Source: an uncultured Eubacteriales bacterium (GTDB lineage: Bacteria > Bacillota_A > Clostridia > Oscillospirales > Oscillospiraceae). Taken from it: a stretch of DNA of 11,750 bases. The position numbers were made by a program, and so were the translations under genes. The DNA is taken from positions 1 to 11,750 of the forward strand of contig CASTQR010000035.1 of NCBI GenBank assembly GCA_949451265.1. Direction: 5' to 3'. The number at the start of each line of letters is the position of its first letter. Positions within the stretch are counted from its first letter, which is position 1. Below, one piece after another: positions 1 through 7,511 of this stretch. A model generated the notes under the pieces. The model saw nothing but the letters and a program-made list of their open reading frames with translations, ran no database searches and had not been told where the DNA came from.

Positions 1-925
1 GCTCCATCAGCTTGCCGGACAGGGCCTCCAGCCGCCGCCCCTCCCGGAAGATGTAGCCCGCGCTGTCCCGCACCTGCTCCGGGGTGTTCTCCCGGGAGAG
101 GAGCAGGTCGGCATACCCGATGATGGAGGTGAGGGGCGTCTTGATCTCGTGGGCAAAGCTGGCGGTGAAGTTCCGCTCCCGCTGGGCGGCGGCGGTGAGC
201 TGGGCCACCTGCCCCTCGATCCGCTCCGCCATGGCGTTGAAATCCTCCGACAGCGCCCCCAGCTCGTCCCCGCTGGTGACGGGCACACGCTGGGACAGCT
301 CCCCCGCCGCCATGCTCCGGGCGGCGGCGGACAGGCGGTTCAGGGGGCACAGGATGGTTCGGGCCACGATGAGCGACACCAGCGCAACTCCGGCGGCCAT
401 GGCCAGCAGCTTATAGGAAAAGCGCTGGTACTGCTGTTCCCGCTGGGTGAACAGGTGGGATACATACCGGCAGTTTTCCAGATACACGGTCTCGTCCGGC
501 AGGGTGAGGGCACTGGCCCCGTGTACATAGTACGCGCCCTCCGCCACCCGGCGCAGCGTCCAGCCCCGCTGGTTTTCCGACAAACCGGAGATCAGGGGGT
601 AGGGGCCCAAATCCGGGGGCATACCATTATTTCCACCCAGTTCCTCCCCGTCATCAGCGCTGAATCGAAAGGAAATGGTGCGTCCCCCGGTGGTGAGGGA
701 TACGCCCTGGGCCAGTTGGGCCAGATCCTCCCGCCCGGGCAGTGTTCGTCCATCCGTTTCCATGGACAGGGCGTAGCGCAGCATATCGTTTTCCTCGTAT
801 AGCGACTGCACCTCCTGCTCCAGGGAGGCGCGGAATTGGACGTCGATGAGGACAAAGCCGTCCACCGCCAGGGACAGCACCGTGATGCCCACAATAGAGC
901 AGAACAGCTTCCAAAACAGCTTCAT
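1..925 (-). CDS. Sensor histidine kinase, HAMP type (C-terminus beyond left edge)
   Basis: This is the membrane sensor kinase partner of the downstream-numbered OmpR-type regulator; it should autophosphorylate on histidine and pass phosphate to that regulator. The visible 308 residues start at ATG 925, which overlaps the regulator's TGA as TGATG, so the two are translationally coupled. Residues about 4-26 form a first membrane helix, about 27-170 an extracytoplasmic sensor region of no recognised fold, and about 172-193 a second helix. A HAMP linker follows (PLNRLSAAA, then ELSQRVPVTSGDELG). The DHp H-box reads FAHEIKTPLTS with the phosphoacceptor His at residue 259. The catalytic ATPase domain (N, G boxes) lies outside the window, so activity cannot be judged. 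The signal it senses is unknown. Seen: H-box, HAMP, helices. Inferred: pairing from overlap and family. Confidence 0.93.
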   Translation of the reverse strand, partial: MKLFWKLFCSIVGITVLSLAVDGFVLIDVQFRASLEQEVQSLYEENDMLRYALSMETDGRTLPGREDLAQLAQGVSLTTGGRTISFRFSADDGEELGGNNGMPPDLGPYPLISGLSENQRGWTLRRVAEGAYYVHGASALTLPDETVYLENCRYVSHLFTQREQQYQRFSYKLLAMAAGVALVSLIVARTILCPLNRLSAAARSMAAGELSQRVPVTSGDELGALSEDFNAMAERIEGQVAQLTAAAQRERNFTASFAHEIKTPLTSIIGYADLLLSRENTPEQVRDSAGYIFREGRRLEALSGKLME

Positions 926-1584
926 CACGGCACCTCCAACCGGTAGCCCACCTTGTAGACGGCTACCAAACGTTTTTCCAGCCCCAGCTTCTTCCGCATC
1001 CGCTGGATGTGGAGATCCACCGTGCGGCTGTCGCCCAAATATTCGTCCCCCCACACCTTTTCATAAATGCGGTCCCGGTAGAGGGCCACGTTCTTGTTCT
1101 GGGCGAACAGGAGCAGCAGCTCGTACTCCTTGGCGGTGAGGGCCACGGGGACGCCGCCCCGGCGGACGGTGCGGGCGGCGGTGTCGATCTCGATGTCCGG
1201 CGGCAGGGACAGCACCCGGCCCGTCTTGCCGCACCGCCGCAGCACCGTCTCCACCCGGGCCAGCAGCTCCATCAGCTCAAAGGGCTTGGTGATGTAGTCC
1301 TCCGCCCCCAGGCGCAGGCCCTTCACCCGGTCCTCCACCGTCCCCTTGGCGGTGAGGAAGATGACGGGTGCCTCCATGGAGCGGCAGTAGTCCAGCACCT
1401 CGTAGCCGTCCGCACCCGGCAGCATGATGTCCAGTAGCACCAGGTCGAAGGGCTCCCGCTCCAGCAGGTCGCAGGCGGAAAGGCCGTCGGCGGCCCAGGC
1501 ACAGCGGTAGTCCGGCCCCTCCAGGGCGGTTTTGATCAGGTTGGCAATGGCGGGCTCGTCCTCCGCGATCAGGATCTTGTTCAT
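925..1584 (-). CDS. OmpR/PhoB-family response regulator
   Basis: A 219-residue DNA-binding response regulator of the two-component system. The receiver domain (about 1-115) has the acidic pair E8-D9, phosphoacceptor D52 in LLDIMLPGADG, T78 in FLTAKG and K100 in ITKPFE, so all the switch residues are present. The C-terminal winged helix (about 125-218) has the family signatures LTAKEYELL, VWGDEY, RTVDLHIQRMRKKL and VGYRLE. A GTG two codons earlier (1590) is possible, but GGAGGT at 1591-1596 touches that GTG directly and sits 6 nt before ATG 1584, so 1584 is chosen. A TATAAT on the minus strand at 1605-1610 gives a short leader. The gene is the first of the regulator-kinase operon and is divergent from the LTA-synthase-like gene, which is a candidate target; that link is inferred from position only. 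Confidence 0.95.
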   Translation of the reverse strand: MNKILIAEDEPAIANLIKTALEGPDYRCAWAADGLSACDLLEREPFDLVLLDIMLPGADGYEVLDYCRSMEAPVIFLTAKGTVEDRVKGLRLGAEDYITKPFELMELLARVETVLRRCGKTGRVLSLPPDIEIDTAARTVRRGGVPVALTAKEYELLLLFAQNKNVALYRDRIYEKVWGDEYLGDSRTVDLHIQRMRKKLGLEKRLVAVYKVGYRLEVP

Positions 1585-1604
1585 AGGCACACCTCCGTAA
1601 GCTT

Positions 1605-1610
1605 ATTATA
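1605..1610 (-). promoter_or_regulatory. Probable -10 element of the two-component operon
   Basis: On the minus strand this reads TATAAT, ending 20 nt before the chosen ATG of the response regulator, with GGAGGT in between. No convincing -35 is present at 17 bp (GCCAAA), so the promoter may depend on an activator, possibly the response regulator itself (inference). Confidence 0.5.
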
Positions 1611-1674
1611 CACCCGCTGTCCATCATTTTGGCATCAAAAACACGGTTCCTATGGCCCTATCCGGCAGGAGGGC

Positions 1675-1703
1675 TTGCGCCAGAGCCGGGATATTGCTAT
1701 AAT
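1675..1703 (+). promoter_or_regulatory. Candidate promoter TTGCGC-N17-TATAAT within an inverted repeat
   Basis: TTGCGC at 1675-1680 and TATAAT at 1698-1703 are exactly 17 bp apart, and TGC precedes the -10, making an extended -10 element. The -10 is also the left end of a perfect 12-bp inverted repeat, so any transcript would begin inside the right arm. It points toward the LTA-synthase-like gene, 166 nt upstream of its start. Whether it is used, given the stem-loops downstream of it, is not clear. Confidence 0.45.
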
Positions 1704-1724
1704 AGCCGCAGAGCGGCTATTATA
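1698..1724. repeat. Perfect 12-bp inverted repeat, 3-nt loop
   Basis: TATAATAGCCGC (1698-1709) and its exact reverse complement GCGGCTATTATA (1713-1724) flank the loop AGA. Both ends carry TATAAT/ATTATA, so each strand has a -10-like hexamer here. TTTTGATTT follows on the plus strand, so it could act as a terminator-like hairpin or as a dyad operator overlapping the promoter. Confidence 0.8.
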
Positions 1725-1738
1725 TTTTGATTTAAGCC

Positions 1739-1773
1739 CTTTTGCTCCCCGGCTGCGCCGGGAACCGCAAAAG
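1739..1773. repeat. Compound stem-loop in divergent intergenic region
   Basis: An outer stem CTTTTGC (1739-1745) / GCAAAAG (1767-1773) encloses a small internal loop and an inner stem CCCGGC (1748-1753) / GCCGGG (1757-1762) with loop TGC. The plus-strand side is not followed by a T-run, so it is not a standard intrinsic terminator. It may be an RNA structure in a leader read from the 1698 promoter, or part of a repeated intergenic element. Confidence 0.7.
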
Positions 1774-1779
1774 ATGGCA

Positions 1780-1816
1780 CATTATAGCAAAATGCTGGCG
1801 CGTTTATGCTATAATG
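1780..1816. promoter_or_regulatory. Inverted pair of extended -10 elements; likely promoter for LTA-synthase-like gene
   Basis: CATTATAGCA (1780-1789) and TGCTATAATG (1807-1816) are exact reverse complements separated by 17 bp. The right copy is an extended -10 (TGC-TATAAT, 1807-1815) placed 54 nt before the ATG at 1869; its -35 region is poor. The left copy is an extended -10 facing the other way, toward the two-component operon. The element therefore looks like a symmetrical, possibly bidirectional, promoter. A small hairpin, AGCGG / CCGCT (1825-1839), lies in the predicted leader. Confidence 0.5.
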
Positions 1817-1868
1817 GACAAAATAGCGGCTGCACCGCTGATTCCTCACACCCAAGAAAGGCACGCCT

Positions 1869-3761
1869 ATGAGCTTTCACAAGAGAGAACTTCCCCCGCC
1901 CGCCGGCATCGCCTCCGCCCTTCGGCTGGTATGCCTGCCGTTTACCCCGCTGGCCGCCATCCTGGCCTGCCAGATCGTCAGCCTGCAAAGCGTATCCGGG
2001 GCGCTGCGATGGCTCTTTTCCTCCCCGGGGCCGGTGCTGATGTACTATCTGCCCCTGCTTCTCGCCCAGCTTGCCGTGGCGGGGCTGACCCGGCTCAGCG
2101 GGCTGGGCGGGCTGCTGGCCGGGATTGTGCCGCTGGGCCTCACCCTGGCCAGCTATTACAAGGGCCTGATCAACGGCGAGCCGCTGGTACTTGCCGATCT
2201 GGAGATGGCCGGCAAGCTGGGGAACGTCCTCAGCTTCACCTCGGGGAATCTCGTCATCTCCCGGCACATCTGGCTCGCCCTGCTCCTCATCGTCCTGCCT
2301 TTCGTCTGCCTGACCGTCCTGGATATCCTCTCCTGGAAGGACCGAGGCCCCCTCCGCTGGTCCCTCCGCCGGGGGCTGGCGGCGGTGGGCGCGGGCGTGG
2401 CGGCGCTGGCCCTCTTTGTGACCTGCGGCCTGCGGCCCTACTGCCTGAACCAATACCGCTCCTTCCCCAACCAGCCCTCCCGGGACGCCCGCCTGGGGGT
2501 CTCCCTGAGCCTGCTGTCCAGCTGGTACAGCTCCCAGCCCGCCCCCTCCATGACCTACGGCGAGGCCCGGCTCCGGCAGACCCTGGGGGAGATGGAGGCC
2601 GCCCTGGAGGGGCAGGAGACGGCGGATGTGCTGCCCCACATCATCTTTGTCATGAACGAGAGCTTTACCGACATCACCCGGCTGCCCAACCTCACCTTCT
2701 CCGCCGATCCGCTGCCCAACCTGCACCGCCTCCAGCGGGAGAACACCACCTATGGCCGTTTTTACACCATCACCTGCGGCGGTGGCACGGGGCAGGTGGA
2801 GCTGGAGACCTTCACCGGCGTCTCCCTGGAGGAGCTGGGCGGCGTCGCCACCGCCCTGGAAACTGAGCTGTACGACGCCATGCCCTCCTATGTCCGGGTG
2901 CTGAAGGAAAACGGCTACCGGACCATCTCCTTCCATGGGCACACCGCCGAGCTCTACAACCGGGATCGGAACTATCCCCACCTGGGCTTTGACCAGGTGC
3001 TGTTCCAGGACGCCTACGCCCAGGGCGCTACCTACGCCGGCGGCTACTTTGACGACGACTCCTCCGCCAGCGCCATCATCTCCCTGTTTGAGGAGAACCG
3101 GGACAGGCCGGTATTCCTCTACACCATGACCATGCAGAACCACCAGCCCTATTACGCGGGGCGCTATCCGGAAAACCGGGTGGAGCTGTCCAGCCCCCTG
3201 CTGACCCCGGAGGAGCTGGAGGGGCCAGCCTGCTACGTCAACGGACTGTACGACGCGGACCGGATGCTGGGCAGGCTGGTGGACTACTTCTCCGCCGTGG
3301 AGGAGCCGGTGCTTTTAGTCTTTGCCGGGGATCATCCCCCCAGCCTCCCCCTCAGCCCGGAGGAGACCGTCTATACCCGCCTGGGGCTGGCCCCCTCCGT
3401 CACCTCCTCCGAGTGGAGCGCGGAGGACTATAAAAACATGATGGTCACGGACTACCTCATCTGGAGCAACTACCGGGACGGGGAGGGCGAGGTCCCCAAT
3501 GGCACCATGTCCATGGGCGCCACCCTGCTGGAGCTGGCGGGCGTACGCAACACCCCCTTCTTCGCCTGGATGGATCAGATCCGCCGGGACACCATGCTCT
3601 TTCACGCCCGCATCCTGACCCTGGATCCCGCCGGGCAGGTGGTTTCCGCGGACGGGCCCGCCATCCGGGCCTTCCGCTCCGCCTATACCGACGTGATCTA
3701 TGATATGCTGTATGGCAAGGACTACCTGGGCGGCGCGGCGAACCGGGTGCGGGATGGATGA
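1869..3761 (+). CDS. LTA-synthase-like membrane phosphoglycerol transferase (sulfatase fold)
   Basis: A 630-residue enzyme of the LtaS/MdoB alkaline-phosphatase superfamily, which moves phosphoglycerol groups from membrane lipid to a growing envelope polymer on the outer face of the membrane. Residues 1-200 hold about four to five membrane helices; the rest is an extracellular catalytic domain. Catalytic features: E264 in FVMNESF (metal ligand position), T307 in CGGGTGQVELETFTG (the usual Thr nucleophile), FHGHTAELYNRDRNY, H425 in MQNHQPY, and D488-H489 in FAGDHPP. These match the order in Staphylococcus LtaS, whose length (about 640-650) is similar. The start follows AAGAAAGG with 7 nt spacing. 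The gene stands alone, divergent from the two-component system, 77 bp before the sugar operon. Substrate (lipoteichoic acid, other glycopolymer) cannot be fixed from sequence. Confidence 0.88.
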   Translation: MSFHKRELPPPAGIASALRLVCLPFTPLAAILACQIVSLQSVSGALRWLFSSPGPVLMYYLPLLLAQLAVAGLTRLSGLGGLLAGIVPLGLTLASYYKGLINGEPLVLADLEMAGKLGNVLSFTSGNLVISRHIWLALLLIVLPFVCLTVLDILSWKDRGPLRWSLRRGLAAVGAGVAALALFVTCGLRPYCLNQYRSFPNQPSRDARLGVSLSLLSSWYSSQPAPSMTYGEARLRQTLGEMEAALEGQETADVLPHIIFVMNESFTDITRLPNLTFSADPLPNLHRLQRENTTYGRFYTITCGGGTGQVELETFTGVSLEELGGVATALETELYDAMPSYVRVLKENGYRTISFHGHTAELYNRDRNYPHLGFDQVLFQDAYAQGATYAGGYFDDDSSASAIISLFEENRDRPVFLYTMTMQNHQPYYAGRYPENRVELSSPLLTPEELEGPACYVNGLYDADRMLGRLVDYFSAVEEPVLLVFAGDHPPSLPLSPEETVYTRLGLAPSVTSSEWSAEDYKNMMVTDYLIWSNYRDGEGEVPNGTMSMGATLLELAGVRNTPFFAWMDQIRRDTMLFHARILTLDPAGQVVSADGPAIRAFRSAYTDVIYDMLYGKDYLGGAANRVRDG

Positions 3762-3838
3762 GGCCCCGGCCGCTTGGCCGTGCCGGACGAAAGGGGCTCC
3801 CCTCCCGGCCGCATTTTATGGAAAAGGTGTGACGTGAG

Positions 3839-5317
3839 ATGGTAAACGAAGCGGCGACAAAGCGGAACCTGATCTGCTACCCCCTGGGCACCATCGGGCG
3901 GGACGCGCTGTACGCCCTCATCAACAGCTACCTGCTGACCTTTGTGCTGTTCACCCGCACCCTGGACGCGGCCCAGATCGCCGCCATCACCGGCATCATG
4001 ATCGCCGCCCGGGTGTTCGACGCGCTGAACGACCCCATCATGGGCAATCTCATCGAGCGCACCCGCTCGAAATACGGCAAGTTCAAGCCCTGGCTGGCGG
4101 CGGGGGCGCTGTCCACCTCCATCGTGATCTATCTGATGTTCAACGTGCCCCTCCAGGGCTGGGCCTTCGTGTGGTTCTTCGGGGTGATGTACTTCGCATT
4201 CAGCATCACCTACACCATGAACGACATCGCCTACTGGGGGATGATCCCCGCCCTGGGGTCGGACGCCAACACCCGCAACCAGTTCACCTCCCGGGCCACC
4301 CTGTGCGCCGGCATCGGCGGCACCCTGGCGGCGATGCTCATACCCGTGTTCACCACCGGGTCAGGGGCCATCGGCGGCAGCACCACCACGGCCTACGGCT
4401 GGGTGGCGGTGGCCATCGCCATCGCCGCGCCCCTGTTTCTGCTGTTCACGGTGCTGGGCGTGCGGGAGCGGCGGGAGGCGGCCTCCCCGGACCGGCCCCG
4501 GGAGCGGTTCTCTTTGATCCAGGTGTTCCGGACCATCGCCCGGAACGACCAGTTGGTGTGGGTGGCGGTGATCTTCCTGATCCAGCAGGTGGGCTGCGGC
4601 CTGGTGGTGGGCGGGCTGGGCTCCACCTACATCTATTTCACCTTCGGCTACAGCGGCGGGCTGTACTCCATTTTCAACACGGTGGGCATGGCCGCCACGG
4701 CGTTTTTGATGATCTTCTACCCCGCCATCTCCCGGCGGGTCCGCCGGAAAAAGCTGATGGGGATCATGACGGTGATCTCCTCCGTGGGCTATCTGCTGAC
4801 CCTGGCCTCCGCCGCCGTCCCCGGCACCGGGATGGGCCGGTTCGGGCTGCTGGTGGCGGGCTATATGTGCTCCAACTTCGGGCAGTACTGCTTCTACCTC
4901 ATCATGATGATCTCCATCATGAACACGGTGGAGTATAACGAGTACCGCTTTGGGGAGCGGGACGAGGGGATCATCACCTCCCTGCGGCCCTTCATCACCA
5001 AGCTGAGCTCCGCCCTCATCGTGGCGGCCACCTCCGCCGCCTACCTGATCTTCGGCGTCACCGGCTACACCAACCGGATCTCCGACCTGGAGCAGCAGTG
5101 CGCCCAGGGCCTGCTGTCCGAACAGGAGAAGCTGGCCGCCATCGACGGGGTGCTGTTCGGCGGGGGCGGCGTGTCCGGCGGGCAGAGTTTGGGGCTGCTG
5201 CTGACCATGACGGTGGTGCCCTGGGCCATGCTGGTGATCTCCTATCTCCTCTACCGGAAGAAGTACAGGCTGGACGAGGACGAGTACGAGCGGATCTGCA
5301 GGGAGCTGGGGAAATAA
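3839..5317 (+). CDS. GPH-family glycoside:cation symporter (MFS_2)
   Basis: A 492-residue, 12-helix secondary transporter of the glycoside-pentoside-hexuronide family (MelB, XynB, LacS type), which imports sugars with H+ or Na+. The family signature follows helix 2: D61-A-L-N-D65-PIMGNLIERT, then RSKYGKFKPW. Helices continue throughout, and the protein ends in a charged cytoplasmic tail (RKKYRLDEDEYERI). The early NEAATKRNLICYPLGTIGRD segment is typical of the family. The start is preceded by AAAAGGTG about 9 nt upstream. The stop at 5317 is only 18 bp before the alpha-glucosidase start, so the two are almost surely one operon and the likely cargo is an alpha-glucoside such as isomaltose or related oligosaccharides; this cargo is inferred from the partner enzyme, not from the transporter. 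Confidence 0.92.
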   Translation: MVNEAATKRNLICYPLGTIGRDALYALINSYLLTFVLFTRTLDAAQIAAITGIMIAARVFDALNDPIMGNLIERTRSKYGKFKPWLAAGALSTSIVIYLMFNVPLQGWAFVWFFGVMYFAFSITYTMNDIAYWGMIPALGSDANTRNQFTSRATLCAGIGGTLAAMLIPVFTTGSGAIGGSTTTAYGWVAVAIAIAAPLFLLFTVLGVRERREAASPDRPRERFSLIQVFRTIARNDQLVWVAVIFLIQQVGCGLVVGGLGSTYIYFTFGYSGGLYSIFNTVGMAATAFLMIFYPAISRRVRRKKLMGIMTVISSVGYLLTLASAAVPGTGMGRFGLLVAGYMCSNFGQYCFYLIMMISIMNTVEYNEYRFGERDEGIITSLRPFITKLSSALIVAATSAAYLIFGVTGYTNRISDLEQQCAQGLLSEQEKLAAIDGVLFGGGGVSGGQSLGLLLTMTVVPWAMLVISYLLYRKKYRLDEDEYERICRELGK

Positions 5318-5335
5318 CGGACGGGAGGCATGGAC

Positions 5336-7243
5336 ATGGATGGAAGCAAGCTGACCTATGACAGCAGGATCCGGGAGCTGTACCGGAACCCGGTGGGGCA
5401 CGACGCCCTGGCCCGGGTGCTGCTCCAGCTGGGGCTGCCGGAGGGGATCATCACCAGCCCGGCGGTGGCAAACCTCAAGCTGCGCACTGTGGCGAAGCTG
5501 GCCGGGAAGAAGCTGGGCCAGGACTTCTTTGACGCGCTTCTGCGCCTGGTAAACCTGGAGCGGGACGAGCCCGCCCCCTCCACCGGGCCTGTCACCCCCA
5601 AGTGGTGGAAGGAGGCGGTGTTCTACCAGATCTACCCCCGGAGCTTCTGCGACAGCAATGGGGACGGCATCGGCGACCTGCCCGGCATCCTCAGCAAGCT
5701 GGACTACCTGAAGGAGCTGGGGGTGGACGCGCTGTGGCTGTCCCCCATCTACGACTCCCCCAACGACGACAACGGGTACGACATCCGGGACTACGACAAG
5801 ATCATGGCGGAGTTCGGCACCATGGAGGACTTTGACCGCCTGCTGGACGGGGTGCACCAGCGGGGGATGCGGCTGATCATGGATCTGGTGGTAAACCACA
5901 CCTCCGACGAGCACCCCTGGTATCAGGCGGCGCTGCGGGACGAAAATTCCCCCTATCGGGAGTACTACTTCTTCCGGAAGGACGATGGATGCCGCACCCC
6001 GCCCAACAACTGGACCTCCTTCTTCTCCGGCCCCGCCTGGAACTATGTGGAGGAGACGGACAGCTGGGCCCTCCACCTGTTCTCCAAAAAGCAGATGGAT
6101 CTGAACTGGGACAACCCGGACGTCCGCCGGGACGTCATCGCCATGGTGAACCGCTGGCTGGACAAGGGCGTGGACGGCTTCCGCATGGACGTGATCAACT
6201 ACATTTCCAAGGAGGAGGGCCTGCCCCAGGGGAACGAGGCCATCGGGAGCCTCATGGGCTTCCACGGGATCGAGCACTACTACTACGGGCCCCATCTCCA
6301 CGAGTATCTGCGGGAGCTCCGGGAGAAGGCGTTTGAACCCCACGGCGCATTCTCCGTGGGGGAGACGCCGGGCCTGGGCATGAAAATGGCCCAGCTCGTC
6401 ACCGGGGAGGACCGCGGGGAGCTGGACATGATCTTTTCCTTCGACCACCTGGAGACGCCGGGGCATAACCGGTATGAGGACTATGAGTACGACCTGAACT
6501 ACCTCCGGGACTACCTCATCGACTGGATGGAGCACTACGGCGGCAGCTGCTGGATGTCCCTGTTCTACAACAACCACGATAACCCCCGCATGATCAGCAA
6601 AATCACCGGGGATATCTCAAAGCACACAGCCCTGTCCAAGCTGCTGGCCGTCATGCAGTTCACGCTGAAGGGCACCCCTTTCGTGTTCCAGGGGGACGAG
6701 CTGGGGCTTTGCAATTACCCCTTCACCTCCATAGAGCAGATCACGGACGTGGAGGCCAAGGGGTATTACGCGGAGCATATTCAGGCGGAGCCGGAGGAGG
6801 CGGTGTTTGCCGCCATTCTGGCGGGGACCCGGGAACACGCCAGGGTGCTTCTGCCCTGGAATGAGAAGCTGCCGCCCTGGCACAAGGGCCTGCGCCAACA
6901 GCCCAAGGCGGAGGTGCTGTCGGCGTACCAGGAGCTGATCCGGCTGCGGCACCGGAACCGGGCGCTGGTCTATGGGGCGTTCCGTGTCTTGAACCGGGGG
7001 AAGAACCGCTTCACCTACCAGCGGGAGCTGGACGGGGCCCGCTGGCTGGTGGACTGCAATCTGGGCCCAAAGCCCTGCCGGGCGTTCCCGCTGAACGGAC
7101 AGTGGGAGCTGGTCTACGATTCCGATCCCCAGGCCGCAGATCGGGAAAAGCTGCCGGGCTATGGGGCGCGTATCTGGAAGGACACCGGGGAGGATGGGCT
7201 TGGCGGCCCCATGGGGCACGGCTCGGCCAGCGGTACGCTTTGA
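5336..7243 (+). CDS. GH13 alpha-glucosidase, oligo-1,6-glucosidase type, with N-terminal extension
   Basis: A 635-residue cytoplasmic alpha-glucosidase (no signal peptide) that releases glucose from the non-reducing end of imported alpha-glucosides. Residues about 1-85 are a helical extension of unknown role; the GH13 barrel starts at WWKEAVFYQIYPRSF. Conserved regions: DLVVNHTSD, GFRMDVIN with nucleophile D285, SVGETPG with acid/base E343, and NNHDNPR with H414-D415. Val286 after the nucleophile is the residue linked to alpha-1,6 preference in oligo-1,6-glucosidases (maltases have Thr or Ala), suggesting isomaltose-type substrates. A beta-sheet C-domain follows (ends near GYGARIWK), with an odd Gly-rich tail of about 18 residues. 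An ATG at 5330 is only 1 nt from GGGAGG; ATG 5336 is 7 nt away and is preferred. MalL relatives have about 560 residues. Confidence 0.93.
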   Translation: MDGSKLTYDSRIRELYRNPVGHDALARVLLQLGLPEGIITSPAVANLKLRTVAKLAGKKLGQDFFDALLRLVNLERDEPAPSTGPVTPKWWKEAVFYQIYPRSFCDSNGDGIGDLPGILSKLDYLKELGVDALWLSPIYDSPNDDNGYDIRDYDKIMAEFGTMEDFDRLLDGVHQRGMRLIMDLVVNHTSDEHPWYQAALRDENSPYREYYFFRKDDGCRTPPNNWTSFFSGPAWNYVEETDSWALHLFSKKQMDLNWDNPDVRRDVIAMVNRWLDKGVDGFRMDVINYISKEEGLPQGNEAIGSLMGFHGIEHYYYGPHLHEYLRELREKAFEPHGAFSVGETPGLGMKMAQLVTGEDRGELDMIFSFDHLETPGHNRYEDYEYDLNYLRDYLIDWMEHYGGSCWMSLFYNNHDNPRMISKITGDISKHTALSKLLAVMQFTLKGTPFVFQGDELGLCNYPFTSIEQITDVEAKGYYAEHIQAEPEEAVFAAILAGTREHARVLLPWNEKLPPWHKGLRQQPKAEVLSAYQELIRLRHRNRALVYGAFRVLNRGKNRFTYQRELDGARWLVDCNLGPKPCRAFPLNGQWELVYDSDPQAADREKLPGYGARIWKDTGEDGLGGPMGHGSASGTL

Positions 7244-7418
7244 CCTTCCAGATGACCCCAAGTGGGAACAACTCACCTTTGCCGAGATGGCGGAGCTGGT
7301 GGGGGACGCCTTCCACTGGATCATGCCACGGGGTGGCCATCCTGTACAGCCCCGGCAATAGCATCCGCCGCACGCCCTATTCCAGGCGGAGCTTTGAGTA
7401 CTATTCTAAAGCGCCAAC
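7221..7418 (+). pseudogene. Coding-like remnant with apparent frameshift, unidentified
   Basis: Past the end of the alpha-glucosidase, one frame reads RFDLPDDPKWEQLTFAEMAE and continues to a TAG at 7359-7361. From about 7325 another frame continues with HGVAILYSPGNSIRRTPYS and further plausible residues to about 7418, with no start codon or ribosome site for either. The composition looks like real protein rather than a GC-rich shadow, so this may be the remains of a lost third gene joined by a deletion to the end of the glucosidase, which would also explain the glucosidase's odd tail. I do not recognise the family. It could equally be chance. Confidence 0.3.
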
Positions 7419-7420
7419 CG

Positions 7421-7500
7421 CGGTACGGGGGCGGCAGGTTCCCTCTCCCCGCCGCCCCCGTACCGGACGAGCCGGGCCGCGGCCCGGCGTTCTATTTCGT
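7421..7500 (+). terminator. Twin hairpins ending the sugar operon
   Basis: A perfect 15-bp stem (7421-7435 with 7451-7465; left arm CGGTACGGGGGCGGC) has a 15-nt loop. It is followed by the palindrome GCCGGGCCGCGGCCCGGC (7471-7488) and then the T-rich GTTCTATTTCGTTTT. The second hairpin plus T-tract fits an intrinsic terminator on the plus strand. The first stem could also stop convergent minus-strand transcripts, though it has no T-run on that side. Confidence 0.7.
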
Positions 7501-7511
7501 TTTACGGCCTG

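Noticed and set aside
1698..1840. CRISPR-like or tRNA-like structure
   Set aside because: The repeats are inverted, not regularly spaced direct repeats, and no cloverleaf or anticodon arm can be drawn.
1809..3143. 444-codon open frame on the minus strand opposite the LTA-synthase-like gene
   Set aside because: Low-complexity, Gly/Val/Gln/His-rich translation with no domain, lying antisense to a gene with clear catalytic motifs; a GC-bias shadow.
3762..3820. Stem CGGCC-GCTT-GGCCG after the LTA-synthase-like gene as a terminator
   Set aside because: Only 5 bp (3767-3780) and no T-run follows; read-through into the sugar operon cannot be excluded, but a terminator is not supported.
4361..6577. 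738-codon open frame on the minus strand across the symporter and glucosidase
   Set aside because: Spans two well-supported genes on the other strand and has repetitive Val/His/Gly composition; produced by third-position GC bias.
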